From an uncultured Selenomonadales bacterium (GTDB lineage Bacteria; Bacillota; Negativicutes; Selenomonadales; Selenomonadaceae): DNA of 10,294 nt. Of the stretch, positions 1-10,144 are shown piece by piece (position 1 is the first letter of the stretch; each line of letters starts with the position of its first letter). The notes below the pieces were generated by a model. The model searched no databases. It was given only the letters and a program-made list of their open reading frames with translations, and was not told where the DNA came from. The position numbers and the translations under genes were made by a program. The stretch lies in contig CALGGP010000066.1 in assembly GCA_937915885.1 (NCBI GenBank), positions 1 to 10,294 of the forward strand, in the 5' to 3' direction.

Positions 1-9
1 CTCATTCAT
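1..9 (-). CDS. Start of a third ORF (MNE...) leaving the window
   Basis: After the stop of the 45-codon ORF the same 19-base spacer occurs again, with GAGGAG and then ATG-AAT-GAG at 9-1. Only three codons are visible, identical to the start of the preceding small ORF. The repeated start context suggests the next member of a tandem gene series; its length and product cannot be seen. Confidence 0.5.
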
Positions 10-17
10 CAGTTTCA

Positions 18-23
18 CTCCTC
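18..23 (-). promoter_or_regulatory. Shine-Dalgarno GAGGAG for the next ORF
   Basis: This is an identical GAGGAG with identical 8-base spacing before the ATG at 9-7. It is part of the repeated spacer and supports the third ORF being a real gene start. Confidence 0.65.
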
Positions 24-28
24 AACCG

Positions 29-166
29 TCAAATGATTCTCTGATTGTCGATGTAATAGTGTTTCGCATCGATGTCAAGCGTCGCCGCCGTCTCTTCGAT
101 CGCAAAGTTGTCGCCTTCGGAGGCTCCCGCCATCAATGCCCTTTCCATCGTCAATGTCTCATTCAT
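29..166 (-). CDS. 45-residue ORF sharing its C-terminal tail with the giant adhesin
   Basis: This small gene lies 19 bases after the adhesin stop and begins with ATG-AAT-GAG (MNE), preceded by GAGGAG at 8-base spacing. It ends with TGA at 29-31. The last 19 residues, AATLDIDAKHYYIDNQRII, are identical to the last 19 of the adhesin. The only two DNA differences within these tail codons are synonymous (Tyr TAT/TAC and Leu CTT/CTC). The first half, including TMERALMAGASEGDNFAIEE, may be distantly related to the adhesin just before its tail (TLEAMLEQAEIER). There is no signal peptide, membrane segment or cysteine. It is probably co-transcribed with the adhesin. Function is unknown: it could be a companion peptide using the same C-terminal signal, or a remnant of an internally deleted larger gene. 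The good Shine-Dalgarno and the repeat of the same architecture downstream favour real translation. Confidence 0.65.
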   Translation of the reverse strand: MNETLTMERALMAGASEGDNFAIEETAATLDIDAKHYYIDNQRII

Positions 167-247
167 CAGTTTCACTCCTCAACCGTCAAATGATTCTCTG
201 ATTGTCGATGTAGTAGTGTTTCGCATCGATGTCGAGCGTCGCCGCCG
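158..247. repeat. Direct repeat copy A (adhesin tail, stop, spacer, RBS, start)
   Basis: This 90-base segment matches 1-90 at 88 of 90 positions, with an offset of 157 bases. The differences are at 213 versus 56 and 234 versus 77. On the minus strand it contains the last codons of the adhesin, its stop, the 19-base spacer with Shine-Dalgarno, and the first three codons of the small ORF. Similarity ends abruptly past 247. Confidence 0.9.
175..180 (-). promoter_or_regulatory. Shine-Dalgarno GAGGAG for the 45-codon ORF
   Basis: GAGGAG lies 8 bases before the ATG at 166-164, a strong match in position and sequence. It supports ATG-AAT-GAG as the start of the small ORF and translation coupled to the adhesin end. 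Confidence 0.75.
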
Positions 248-3200
248 CACGTTCGATCTCCGCCTGCTCCAACATCGCCTCCAACGTGCTTGCATACTTC
301 GGATTGTCCCGCGCCTCGATCAACGCCTTATATTGTGCGTCCGTCGCCAAGTACGACGCCACATCCGCATAGCCCCCGTATTTCTGCTCGAGCGCATAGC
401 CCGCCGTCGTCGCCAGATATGCCGCCGCACTCTCATAATCCGAGTACTTACTCATCAATTGCCCCTGCCGCGTCGTCAACATATACGCGTCTATGTCGTC
501 ATACCCCACGAATTTTTGATAGTCGGGCTCCGTCACCAGCGTCCGCGCATTGACTATGTAATATCCATCGGCGCTGTCATAGCCCGCATACTTCGCCTCA
601 TATTCCTCCAGCTTCTTCATTTGGTTTTTCGTCAACGCCTTGTTATGCGCGGGGGCTTCTTCGTTCGCCGCCTTCTTCGCTTGATAATTCAACATCGTCG
701 TATACTCGCTCGCGCACTCCGCGCGGATTTTCGCCGTCTCGTCCAGATACTCCGAAAACTCCGCGTCGATTTCTTCAACATATTCGGCGTAACTGCCTTT
801 GATCGATTCATACTCCGCGTATTCCGTCGCCGTGACACTCTTAAGATTCGCATACGCCTCTTTGCCCGATTCGTAAGTCGCATACTCCTCGCCTATTTGC
901 TCCTCGTACTCGGTTACCCGCGCTTTCAAGCCTTCGAAGTAAGTACCCGCGTAATCCTCCGTCGGCGCTATGATACCTTGATCGATCCACTGATGAATGA
1001 GCGTCTCATCGTCCGCATAGCCCACACCCGATTGATACGACGCCGCTTGCGCCACCTTCGACTGCAGACCGTTGCGCGTGATGTGCACCTCGCCGTTCGT
1101 GCTCGCCACCTTGCCTATATTCAACGTCCCATTCGACGGCGTTCCAAGGTAAATGTTGCCCTTCGCGTTCACTTCGACCGCGTTTGTCGCGTCAAGACGC
1201 ATCGCCACGCTGTTGGCTTGAGAACTCTTCGTCGCGTTGTTCGAGCCCACGCCTCCATTTTCGCTCGTGATGACTATCGTCTTGCCCGTCGCTCCATTCA
1301 AGCCCGTTATTTGTCCCGTCGCCTTCAACGTGATGTTGCCGCGCGCGCCGGAGTCCGCCGTCTGACTTCTCAGCCCCTCGTTGCCTATATACACCGCGCC
1401 CGTCACATTGATATCTATATCGCCGCCGTTGCTCGAGACCACATTCAATTCGAGCGTGTCATCATACGTCCCGTTCGCCTGCCGCCGACCTATCGTCTCA
1501 AGGTTGAGCCCGCTTATGTCGTTGAAGGCGTGCACCGTCGCATTGCCCGCGCGCAACACCGTTTCGCCCGCTTGATAAATACCTCCGTGATTGCTGTAGA
1601 GACCGAATTGCGATTCGCCGTCGCTCATCTGCATATCCCCGTTGAGATACAGGCTGCCGTTCGAGTTGACGGTGATCGGTCCGTGCGTCCGTCCGAGGAA
1701 GCCCACCGTGATCGGCTTGGACGCGTTAATGTCGAACGTGTACGATTGAATACTCCCTTGAATGTATTTCCAATCCAGCGTGTAGGTATATTTTTTGGCG
1801 ACCAGATACGATTTTACCTTCGTGTCCTTCGCGATGAGGATCGGTCCCGTCGTATTCATCAACACCGATTCCGCCTTCAAATTCAGGCTGTCGTCCGTCG
1901 ACCCGTCCCCCGTCAGGAAGCCGCCCACGTCCAATGTGCTCGAGCCGCTCGTCGTCCGAGGCGTCGTATCTTTTTCCCATTCCTCGACCGTGTTCTTCGT
2001 GCTTCCGAACAGCAATTGTCCCAGCCAATTTTCGGAGAATAACACTCCCCAACCCGTTTCTTCGTGGTGATAAATTTGATCGGTCGTCGTCGCTTCGCCC
2101 TGCGTCCAATTGTAGCGCAACCCAGATGCGGGCTGATACGTCGTCGTGTTGTACGCGCCCGTCGTCGGATTCAACTCGTCAAGATCGTTGTCCGACACCT
2201 GCGCCGTTTCATACAGCCTGCCGTCCGCAAAATGCTCCTTCAACATCTGAGCGTAATTTTCTATCACCCGCGTTTGCCCGGGCGTGTACTCCGTCAACGT
2301 GTCAAGGGCGGTGTCTATGATCGTGATTTTGCCGCGCCTATCGTTGTTGATGATGCGCCCGACTTCCATCGGCAGGTCGCTCTTGTTTTCGATGTCGATT
2401 GTCGCGTAGCCGTTCGCCGCATAAATTTTCCCGCTGCCCGTCGACGCTATACGTCCACTGAGATAAATGTTGCCGCCGCCCGTTTCAAGGCTCTCCATTA
2501 TCAGCTTATCTTCCGTCGCGTCATAATACACAGGCAGCTCGTAATCGTAATAACCCTTCGACGCGCTGTATTTCGCCCCCGCCGCATTCACCGCATATCG
2601 ACCGCTCGAATCTTTCATCCGTTGGTCGAGCGCCGACGTGTCATTGTTCGCCAGCTCCGCCTTCAACGTTTCAATGTCCGCGTCCGCCACCGTCACGCGG
2701 TACGTCTCATAGCCCGCCTGCAACACCCCATTGATATTGATGTCGAGCGCCGCAAGGTAAATGTTATTGCCCGCTATACGACCGTTGCCAGTGTCGCCGC
2801 CTTCAACCGCATTCTCCTTGACAACGTAAGTCTTCGTGTCCGACGACGCCGTCTTGTTGAGCTCGGCGCTCGCCTTGTTTTGCGCCGCCGTCGCCTCCGC
2901 GCGGAGGATCGATTCGGGCGTCCCGCCTACATTCACCAGCCCCTCGACAAACCCTTGATTGATCGTTCCGTTCGCTTCGATGTAAATGTTCCGCGCATTG
3001 ATATTCGCGCTGTTCGTCGTGCCCGTCACCACGCCGCTTTCTTCCCGCTCATAATCGGAGCTGATGTCGATATCGCCACGCGTGTTCGTCACTCGCACAT
3101 CCCCGTTGACGTTTTCTATGTCGCCCATCAGTCGGAGGTCGGGGCGCGGATCGTAGGTGCCCGTCTGGCTCGTGTCGCTCTTGTCTACCAAATTCACTCG

Positions 3201-6200
3201 AGCAATGTCGGGGTTGTTGTAAATCGTGACATTCCCCGCGCCCGACTGCATCGCCGTATCCAGCTTCAACGTCGTCGCCACTCCAGCGTCGCCCGTCATC
3301 ACGGCGTGCCCCTTCAAATTCACGTTGCCGCTCTCGCCGCCCAATCGTATATCATTCACTCGCAGGTAGGCGTTTGACGTGTTCGTTATCGTCAGGTTCG
3401 GAGCGCCTTTCGCCGTCAACGTCCCCGTCCCTTTCACCTTCGCCGTGTTCAGATTGACGTTGCCTCCGCTCAACGAGATATCTCCCAGCTCGATATATCG
3501 AACTTCAACGCCCTCGCTTATCACGGACGTGTGACCTCCTTCGTCCACCGCCAAGCCCAATTCGCGCATCTTGCTTTCAACACGCTCGATCTCCGCAAGG
3601 AAGCCTGCCACCGCCGCCGTGTTATTTTCCTCCGTCGACGCCCCCGTCGTGTACTGATTGACCAGATCGATCAACGTCTGTCGACGCGTCGACAGTTCGT
3701 TGGCGTAATCTATCGTCCCCTCCGTATAATCGATGTCGATGTCCGACGACACCGTCAGCTTGCCGCTGTTCGTCGTCCCTTGTATGTTGTACTCGTCGGG
3801 GATCACGCGCCCGCTTATGTTGACCGCGACATCTTTCACCGCGCTCCCTGCCGTCACTCGCCCGTCTATCGCAATGAAATTCGTGTTCACGCCGTCTTCT
3901 TCCTTGCCGCTTTCGTCGCCGCCCGTTCCCAAGATGTTTGTCGCATACGTGCCGCGCTCGACGTTTTTGTCCGCGTTGCTCAGATCGGGCACGCCCACGC
4001 CCGTATATTTCTCCAGATTCGAGTATTGACCGCTACGACTGCTGTAAAGTACTTCGACCTTGCCGCCGTCCGCGCGCATATTGATATCGCGCCCGCTGTC
4101 TATCGACCCGTCCACATTGATCGCATTGTTCTCCTTCAACGTGTACTTCGCCGCCGGACTGTTCACTTCATACGCCGTGTAATTGTTCGTCTCCGTCACT
4201 GTTTTTATGTATATCTGCCGCGTTTTGTCGTCGAAGAACGCGTCCTTCGTGCCGCCAGCTTCCATTTCGACGTTCCCCGCCGTCGTCAACGCGCCCTTCA
4301 CATCAATCACATTCTTGCGATCAATATCATTCTTCGTCCCGTTGAACAGGAACGCCACCACTCCGCCGTTCGTGCCCGACGACGCGCTGTCCACGTTGAG
4401 CACATCGAACGCCTTGACGGTAAAGTCGCTCTCGCCCGTCGCCTTCGACCCCGACGCAAATCGCACTTGATTGTCCGTCGTGATCGCCGTGTTCGCGTCC
4501 GCCGACAGCCCGTTTATCAAGCCCCCGCCCGCCGCGTTCACCTTATTCATCACGTCGCCGTCCGACTTCGCCGTGTATGTCTGAGCGCCCGTCGTCGTGA
4601 TGCTCGCATTCTCGCCGACGTCGGTGTACGCATTCTTCTTGACTGTCACCTTCGACGTGATGTTGTCAATCTCAATCGCCCCGCCGTAGTAATCCGCCAG
4701 CAGATAACTCTCCGCGCCCTTGTATCCGTCCGTCTTGAATTTGTTCAGCGCGTTGACTTCGATCGTCCCCGCATTGATCGACGCGTTTTCATCCACCGTC
4801 GCCGTCGTCGTTCCGCTGATGTTGTTATCCGCATTCACTGCCGCGCCGCCCGCTAAGCCCCCGTGCCCTTGCCTCACATAGCCGCGTATCGTATCGTCCG
4901 ATGTGGCATTGATCGAGACCGCGCCTCCGACGTTCCATTTGCCGCCCACCGTCGCCGTCACATCTATCAAACTGTCGTTGTCCGTCTTCGATTCCGACGC
5001 GATATCCAACAGCGCTCCCGCGCCGCCCGTCGCTTTCACATCCGTCACATTCTTATTCGTCGCCGTCACCGTCAGACTGCCCGCTTTGTTTTCGAGCGCC
5101 CCCGACCCGATCTCCGCCGTGACGCTGTCTTTCGCCGTCACGTCCGCCGCATCTTGACCGCTCGACGCCGCGATTCCGATCGCATAGCCCTCGGCGTAAG
5201 CGTGACGATTCGGTTGCAAAATGCTCTCCACATTGATCGCCGTGTCCGCGTTGTACGTTTGACTGCCCACTTCAACGTTCGTCGTCGTCTCCGTTTTGAC
5301 CGTCGCTCCGTTCTTCGACCCGTCAATTGAAATTGCGCCCCCGTTTATCGAGAACATCTCCGAATACGCCGCCGTACGATCCGCCGAGCCCGTCGTCGCC
5401 TTGTAATTCACCGTCGCCGCGTCGAAACGATTGCCCCCGCACACTTCGACCTCCGCTCCGCCTTTCAGCTCCGTCTCCGACGTTACCATCGTAAGCCCTG
5501 CGCCTTGTATCGAGCCCGCGGGCGCGTATGTGCTCACGCTCGGATCGCTCTCCGCCGTCAAACTCACCGTCGAACCTCCGAACCGATTGTTCCCGTCAAG
5601 CACCGCCACCAGCGCCTTGTTATTATCCCGCGCCGTTGATGCCGTCGTCGCCACTACCGCGCCGCCCCCGCTTGCGCTCTTCGCTTTTACATACGCCTCA
5701 TTCGCACTCCGCGCCTTCACATTCAAATCGCCCGTCGCCGACAAATCGCTGTTCAGACCGTTTTCCCGCGCGCTGTTTTCGATCACGACCTGCGTCACGC
5801 TCTCGTTCACGCTCTTCGCCGTCGTCACAGGCACCCCCACCGCTCCGACGTTCAGCCCAAAATTCTCCACTTTCGTCTTGCTGTCGTCCGTCGCCGTCAA
5901 CGCCATCGTCCCGCTCGTCGCGCTTATATTGCTTCCCTTGACGTTGACTTGCGTATCGCCTTTGAGCTGCACCGAGTTATAACCTACGCCGACCTCGAGC
6001 ACGCCCACGCCCACTTCATAAACGTTCGTCTCGAGACCTTTATTCGCTTGCGTCTGCGTCGCTCCGATGTCCACCGTACCGCCGCTTATGTCCGATGTCG
6101 TCAGCAGTGTGTTCGTCTTGTGATTGATGTGCAAGATGTTGTCGCCGACCGCCACGCCGAGCCCGCCCAGCGATCCGCTCCCGTTGACCATAGCCGCGTC

Positions 6201-7833
6201 GTTTTGCTCCGTCGAATTGATCTTCAACGCACCGCCCGCCTTCAACGTCGAGCCCGCTACATTCGTCAGCACACCCTTATTGCTCACCGCCTCCGTCGTC
6301 ACTTTGATTTTCCCCTGCGATTCTTTCAACGTCGCTTTATCCGACGTGCTCAGCCCGTGTATCTGATCCGTGTCTATCAGTTCCGCGTTCGCTTTTTCAA
6401 AGTGCCCTTCTATCAGCTTTCGCGTGACCGCGCTGTCTGTTTCGCCCACGCTCGCGTTCACCGTCGTCGTCATCACATTTACCGCCGCCCCCACGCTGCC
6501 CAATCCTGCCGCCGCCAACGTGCTGTCGAAGGTGCGCGTCTCTTTCGTGTCCACCGTCAAGGCGTCGGTTGCCTCCAACGTCGAGCCTGTGATGTTCGCG
6601 TTCGTCGTATTATTGATCGTGTTGACGTCGACTGCCGCTCCCACGCCCGCCAGTCCGCCGAACGAGCCCGCCCCGCCGTCTGTCTCCGGCGATACCTTGT
6701 CGGCGGTTGTGACTTCTATCGTCCCTGCCTTGACTGTGCTGTTTTCTATCGTGCTCTGCGTCGTCGTGTTCAGGCTGTTGACGGCGATATCTCCTGCCAC
6801 CCCCGCGCCCAACAGCGACACCGCTCCGCCTATCGAGAACAGATCATTGTTTATTCGACTGCTGTTGACCGCGCTGATTTTCGCCTTCGACACGTCGCCT
6901 CCTATCAATTCCGCCCCTCTGATTTCGTTGCTCACCGTCGCCTTGTCTTGCGTCACCGCTATACCCGTGTTGAGCGATCCTGCCACGCCCGACTGCGGAT
7001 CGAGCGCTATCGACACTCCCGCCGCCACGTTCAGCACGTTTGCATCCGGCGTATGTTCCGCTCCGATATTCGCCTCCCCGCCGTAATTGACTTTCACTCC
7101 GATCACTTTCGCCGCCGTATTCGACGTGTTTGCATTCGACGCCGCATTGTCCGCCGTCTCCAATGCTAATTGCTCATTCACTGCCACCGTCGCGTTGAGC
7201 ATGAAGTCCGAGATGCCCTGTCGGCTGACCGCGTTGACGTTGAAGTTGTCGGCGGCTATGTCAAGCACGTTGGCGCCGGTGTTATTGACCGACGCCGTCA
7301 CGTCTCGAGCTACGTCCGTCACGCCCACCGACGCCCCCGCCGCAAAGTTCGCCGCGCCCGCCGCGCCTCCGATGCAGCCGCCCTTATTCGTATAGTCGAA
7401 GGCGCCGACATTCAACGAGCCCGCCTTACCGTCGATCGCCGCGTTACTGCTGTTATCGAACGCCGCGTTGGTGGCGCCGCTGATTTTGACGAAGTTCAGC
7501 GAGCCCGCCAAATTGGCGCCCTTGTCGCCGAGTTGCACTGTCAGCGACGCGACGTCCGAGCTCAAGCCGTGCGTCGAGCTGGCGTCTATCACGATGCCCG
7601 ACAGATTTTCCGTCGTCCGATTATCGGCAAGCCCGCCCGCCGACCAAGTATTATTGCTGACGGCTTTGCTGATCATGGTGCCGTCCTTGATCCCGTGATT
7701 GACCGCAATCAGATCGTCCGTCGAATCGGAGCCCGCAACGCTCAAGGTCGAGCCCGTAACCTTCGCGTTGGTGTCGCCCGTGATGTTGTTGTTCGACGCC
7801 GACACGCCCAACCCGACCGCAAACCTAATCGGT
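186..7833 (-). CDS. Giant filamentous adhesin, LktA/haemagglutinin-like, C-terminal segment (about 2,545 codons)
   Basis: This is the main body of a secreted surface adhesin, probably acting outside the outer membrane in attachment. It reads in one frame from about 7823 to a TGA at 186-188. Most of it is short beta-strand repeats with alternating Val/Ile/Ala and many Asn-Asn, Gly-Gly and Thr turns, for example GSVGAAVNVMTTTVNASVG and GGLGVAVGDN, typical of beta-solenoid passengers of the LktA/FHA type. Likely helical insertions interrupt the solenoid near 6300-6420, 3540-3700, 2820-2910 and 2590-2690. Around 2300-2480 are NIYLSGRIASTGSGKIY-type strands, and around 2005-2110 an aromatic segment with YNWTQGEATTTDQIYHH. 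A Tyr-rich helical domain closes the protein. There is no C-terminal beta-barrel and the last residues are Ile-Ile, so it is not a classical autotransporter; two-partner or type I export would fit, but no exporter gene is in view. The frame stays open upstream to an ATG at 8210, but those about 127 codons are Arg/Ser/Pro-rich shadow sequence. The true upstream part is in another frame (see 7825-10144). Adhesin identity is fairly sure; the LktA assignment is by resemblance only. Confidence 0.85.
189..995 (-). other. Tyr-rich, helical C-terminal domain of the adhesin
   Basis: The last about 269 residues differ sharply from the solenoid: they are rich in Tyr, Glu, Ala and Lys and poor in the Asn/Thr/Gly turns seen upstream. 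Tyrosines recur as Y-x-x-Y about every 21-22 residues, as in EYATYESGKEAY, EYAEYESIKGSY, KYSDYESAAAYL and KYGGYADVASYL. The composition and spacing suggest tandem alpha-helical units, possibly a coiled coil or helical hairpins. It starts around HQWIDQGIIAP and ends with the tail HYYIDNQRII. I do not recognise the domain. A role in anchoring, export control or ligand binding is conceivable but not shown. Confidence 0.65.
318..593 (-). repeat. Four tandem units of about 22 residues in the C-terminal domain
   Basis: Four consecutive protein units begin at KYAGYDS (26 residues), KFVGYDD (22), KYSDYES (22) and KYGGYAD (22). The shared pattern is K-[YF]-x-x-Y-x-x-x-x-x-Y followed by [LMI] and usually A/L-T-[TD]. 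Units of about 21 residues with Glu in the first position (EYATYES, EYAEYES) occur further upstream around 790-900, so the repeat probably spans much of the Tyr-rich domain with decay. The DNA copies are diverged, so this is old duplication under protein-level selection rather than a fresh DNA repeat. Confidence 0.7.
7824..7833 (-). other. Frameshift site between the two main adhesin segments
   Basis: On the minus strand the upstream frame reads ...GGC GGC ACC then GAT TAG (stop), while the downstream frame reads TTT GCG GTC GGG from 7823 onward. Removing any one base of the GATTAGG stretch joins SGGT to FAVGLGVSAS in one solenoid repeat. No long homopolymer is present here. The change is equivalent to one extra base. 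It may be a sequencing error, a true mutation, or a recombination joint. Confidence 0.8.
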
Positions 7834-10144
7834 GCCGCCCGAAATTCCGACCGTGCCCGCGTAATTCGCAAGCACGTCGTCGGATTGCGACACCACGCCG
7901 AAGTTTTTATTGACGGTGGCATTGACGTTTTCGACCAGCGCGTTGGTGTTCGAGCCGATTTGATTGCGCGAGCCCGAGCCCGCAGAGGTGAACACCGATC
8001 TGTCGCCGATGGTAATAGAGCTCGAGCCGACGCCGCCCGCGATCTTTTGAGCGGAGGTGGCGCGAATGTCGACGTTGCCGAGCGCATTCGCGGTTTCGTT
8101 GAGCGCGTCGTTTTTAAAGAACGCGTCGGTGTCTTGATTGATTTCGGAGGAAGCAACGCCGACCGTGCCCGTGATTGCGGTCTGATTGGAGCCCGATATG
8201 ATCGTCGCAACGGTGGAGATGTCGCCGTCGGAGTTGGCGTCGACCTTCAGATCGGGATTGCCCTTGACGGCGGTGTTGATCAAGCCCGCGTCAACGTCTT
8301 TGTACAGATACGACGCCGCGCCCGCACCTTGGGCATTGATTTTGAAAAAGTTGCCGCCGGCGAAGGCAACGCCCACGCCCGCCGCTATGCTGTTGATGGT
8401 GGAACCGTCTTTGGTCGACAGCGCAATTTTGCCGCCCGTCCGCGCGGTGATGTCGGAGTTCTTGATTGTCGCCTCGAGCGTTTCCTTACTGTCCTTTTTG
8501 CCGATGGCGGTGTAGGCGACGCCCGCGCCCATATTCGTATCTTTCGAGATGTTGATGTTGCCCGCCGAGGTGGTTTTTGTCGCCTTGTCGTCGGAGTTGA
8601 CGCCGAGCCAATCAATTTCGGTGGCAATCAAGCCGTCGGCAATCGCCTTGGTCGAGTTGCGCCCCTTATTGATGGCGATGTTGCCGTTGACAGCCCAATT
8701 TGCGGTGGAAATGTTTGCGCACACGCCGAGCTCGACGATCTTTGAAGTGTTCTTTGAATCAATGTCGATGGAGTTGACGGCGTTATCGATGCCGGTGATT
8801 GTCGAGTTTTTGACGGTCGAATCGACGGTATTGTTGAGAGAATTGACCGCGAGCGCCAGCCCGACGGCGTGAGATTGCCCGATGGAGACTTCGCCCGCGA
8901 CGTTGACGTTTTGCGAATCGTTTTCGGAGCCGATATTGACGGTGTGCGCGGTGATGTCAGAGCCCGAAACGTTGACGCCGTTATCAATCGAGCCGACATT
9001 CCAGCCGACCGAGCCGACGGCATGAAAACCCGTCGAAGGCAAATCGTCACCCTGATAAATCAATACGATATCGTGACCGCTGCCGCTGCCGCCGTAATTG
9101 CCTTGACCCGAATACGAGCCCGCGACACCCGCCGACACATTGACGAGCCGCAATTTGTCTTTGGAATCGGCGACGAGCACGCCCGTATTGATGGTCGAAT
9201 CCTTGATCGAAACGGTGTCGTTGATTTTGACTTTATTGACGGCAATCGACGCGCCGACGGGGAACGTCATGCTTTGCGAGGAGCCGGTGTAAGCGAACTG
9301 AACGCCGACCGCCGCCCCGACGAGCAATGCGCCGTTGCCCGCTTCGGGATTGACGTACTCCTTCACCTTCTCGCCCATATAACCCGCGCCCGTGATGTCG
9401 AGCCCGCTGTCGATGAGCGTCTGACGTTTGGAGTTGTCATTCACCTTTTGATCGTTGAGCAGATTGACGCTCGAGGCGTTGAGCTTGGCATTGTCGATGA
9501 ACGCGTCCGACGTGGAAACAAATTCGCCGTAGGTTGCCGTGCCGTTGAAGACGAACGGATTGTTGCCGCTGCCGACGTAGGCGGAATCGGCGGAGCTTGA
9601 GACGCCGACCGACAGCCCCGCGTTGACTTGCACATCACTCTTGGAAGTAGCGATGTCGGCGTTGGCGGCGAAGTGATTGCCGTTTTCGATGCCCGCCTGC
9701 AGGTCGTTGTCGATCTCCGACAGCATAACCGTCGCCGTGATTGATGAGGCTTTGCCGCTCGTACCGAGGGCGAGGGAGATATCGGCGCCGCCCGCGACTT
9801 GAATATCATTGGAGGCGGCGTTGACGTTGAGATTGTCGAAGGCTTTATCGGTCGAGCCGGTGTCGCTGTTGGCGACCATTGCGCGCACATCGTTATCGGC
9901 GAGATTGACGCCGACGCCCGCGGCAACGTTGGTGTTTGACGCGTTCTGAGTGACGGCGACGGCAAGTCCGAGAGCGGCGGCCACATCGACGCCGTTTTTG
10001 ATCGCGTTGACGTTGAGATCGCCGCCGGTGGTGTTGACGGTGCTGTTTGCGATCAGAGCATCGACTTTGCGAGCGCCCTTGTTGACGGCGGCCGCCGCTC
10101 CGACGGTACCGGTTTTGTTGACAGTGGACGTGGACACAAAAAAA
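7825..10144 (-). CDS. Giant filamentous adhesin, upstream solenoid segment (about 772 codons), frameshifted from its neighbours
   Basis: This segment encodes the part of the same adhesin that precedes the 7833-186 segment. It consists of solenoid-type repeats such as GTVGAAAAVNKGARKVDALI, VAAALGLAVAVTQNASNTNV and GVAFAGGNFFKIN, with Gly-rich VGVAV-like strands alternating with Asn/Asp/Ser turns. It ends at a TAG at 7825-7827, just after GTVGISGGT. The other frame resumes at once with FAVGLGVSASNNN, so the two join into one continuous repeat if one base is removed. The first ATG in this frame is at 10185, but the residues it would add (MMIFTAARTRAEP) are not adhesin-like and no Shine-Dalgarno lies before it. 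Real coding in this frame starts at the T tract 10144-10138. Third codon positions favour C (GTC, GCC, ACC), unlike the downstream segment. It could be a real gene break (pseudogene or phase-off state) or a sequencing error; the protein family is not in doubt. Confidence 0.8.
10138..10144 (-). other. Frameshift at a seven-T tract
   Basis: The minus strand has seven consecutive T here. With six T the reading is GCA TTT TTT GTG TCC and the protein continues AAFFVSTSTVNK; with seven the frame is lost. Homopolymers are typical places both for sequencing errors and for slipped-strand phase variation of surface proteins. Seven bases is short for the latter. Confidence 0.7.

Larger units (their letters stand above)
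1..90. repeat. Direct repeat copy B (small-ORF tail, stop, spacer, RBS, next start)
   Basis: This is the second copy of the repeat at 158-247. It holds the end of the 45-codon ORF, its stop, an identical spacer with Shine-Dalgarno, and the start of the next ORF. It touches the window edge, so its true left boundary is unknown. Near-identical tandem copies could recombine to gain or lose whole ORF units. Confidence 0.9.

Noticed and set aside
318..593. CRISPR-like or satellite DNA repeat
   Set aside because: The periodicity is at the protein level, in frame, and the DNA copies are diverged; there are no constant repeats separated by variable spacers.
72..2042. Plus-strand open frame of 656 codons, with similar long plus frames at 2064-3377, 3531-4856 and 5949-7169
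   Set aside because: The translations are monotonous Arg/Val/His/Ile-rich with no domain texture and mirror the adhesin codons. They arise from the biased GC-ending codons on the minus strand.
7824..7833. Programmed ribosomal frameshift at GATTAGG
   Set aside because: No slippery heptamer of the X-XXY-YYZ type and no evident stimulatory structure were seen. A mutation or sequencing indel is simpler.
7834..8210. N-terminal extension of the downstream adhesin segment from the ATG at 8210
   Set aside because: These roughly 127 codons are Arg/Ser/Pro-rich and overlap genuine adhesin coding in the other minus frame, so they are a shadow created by the frameshift.
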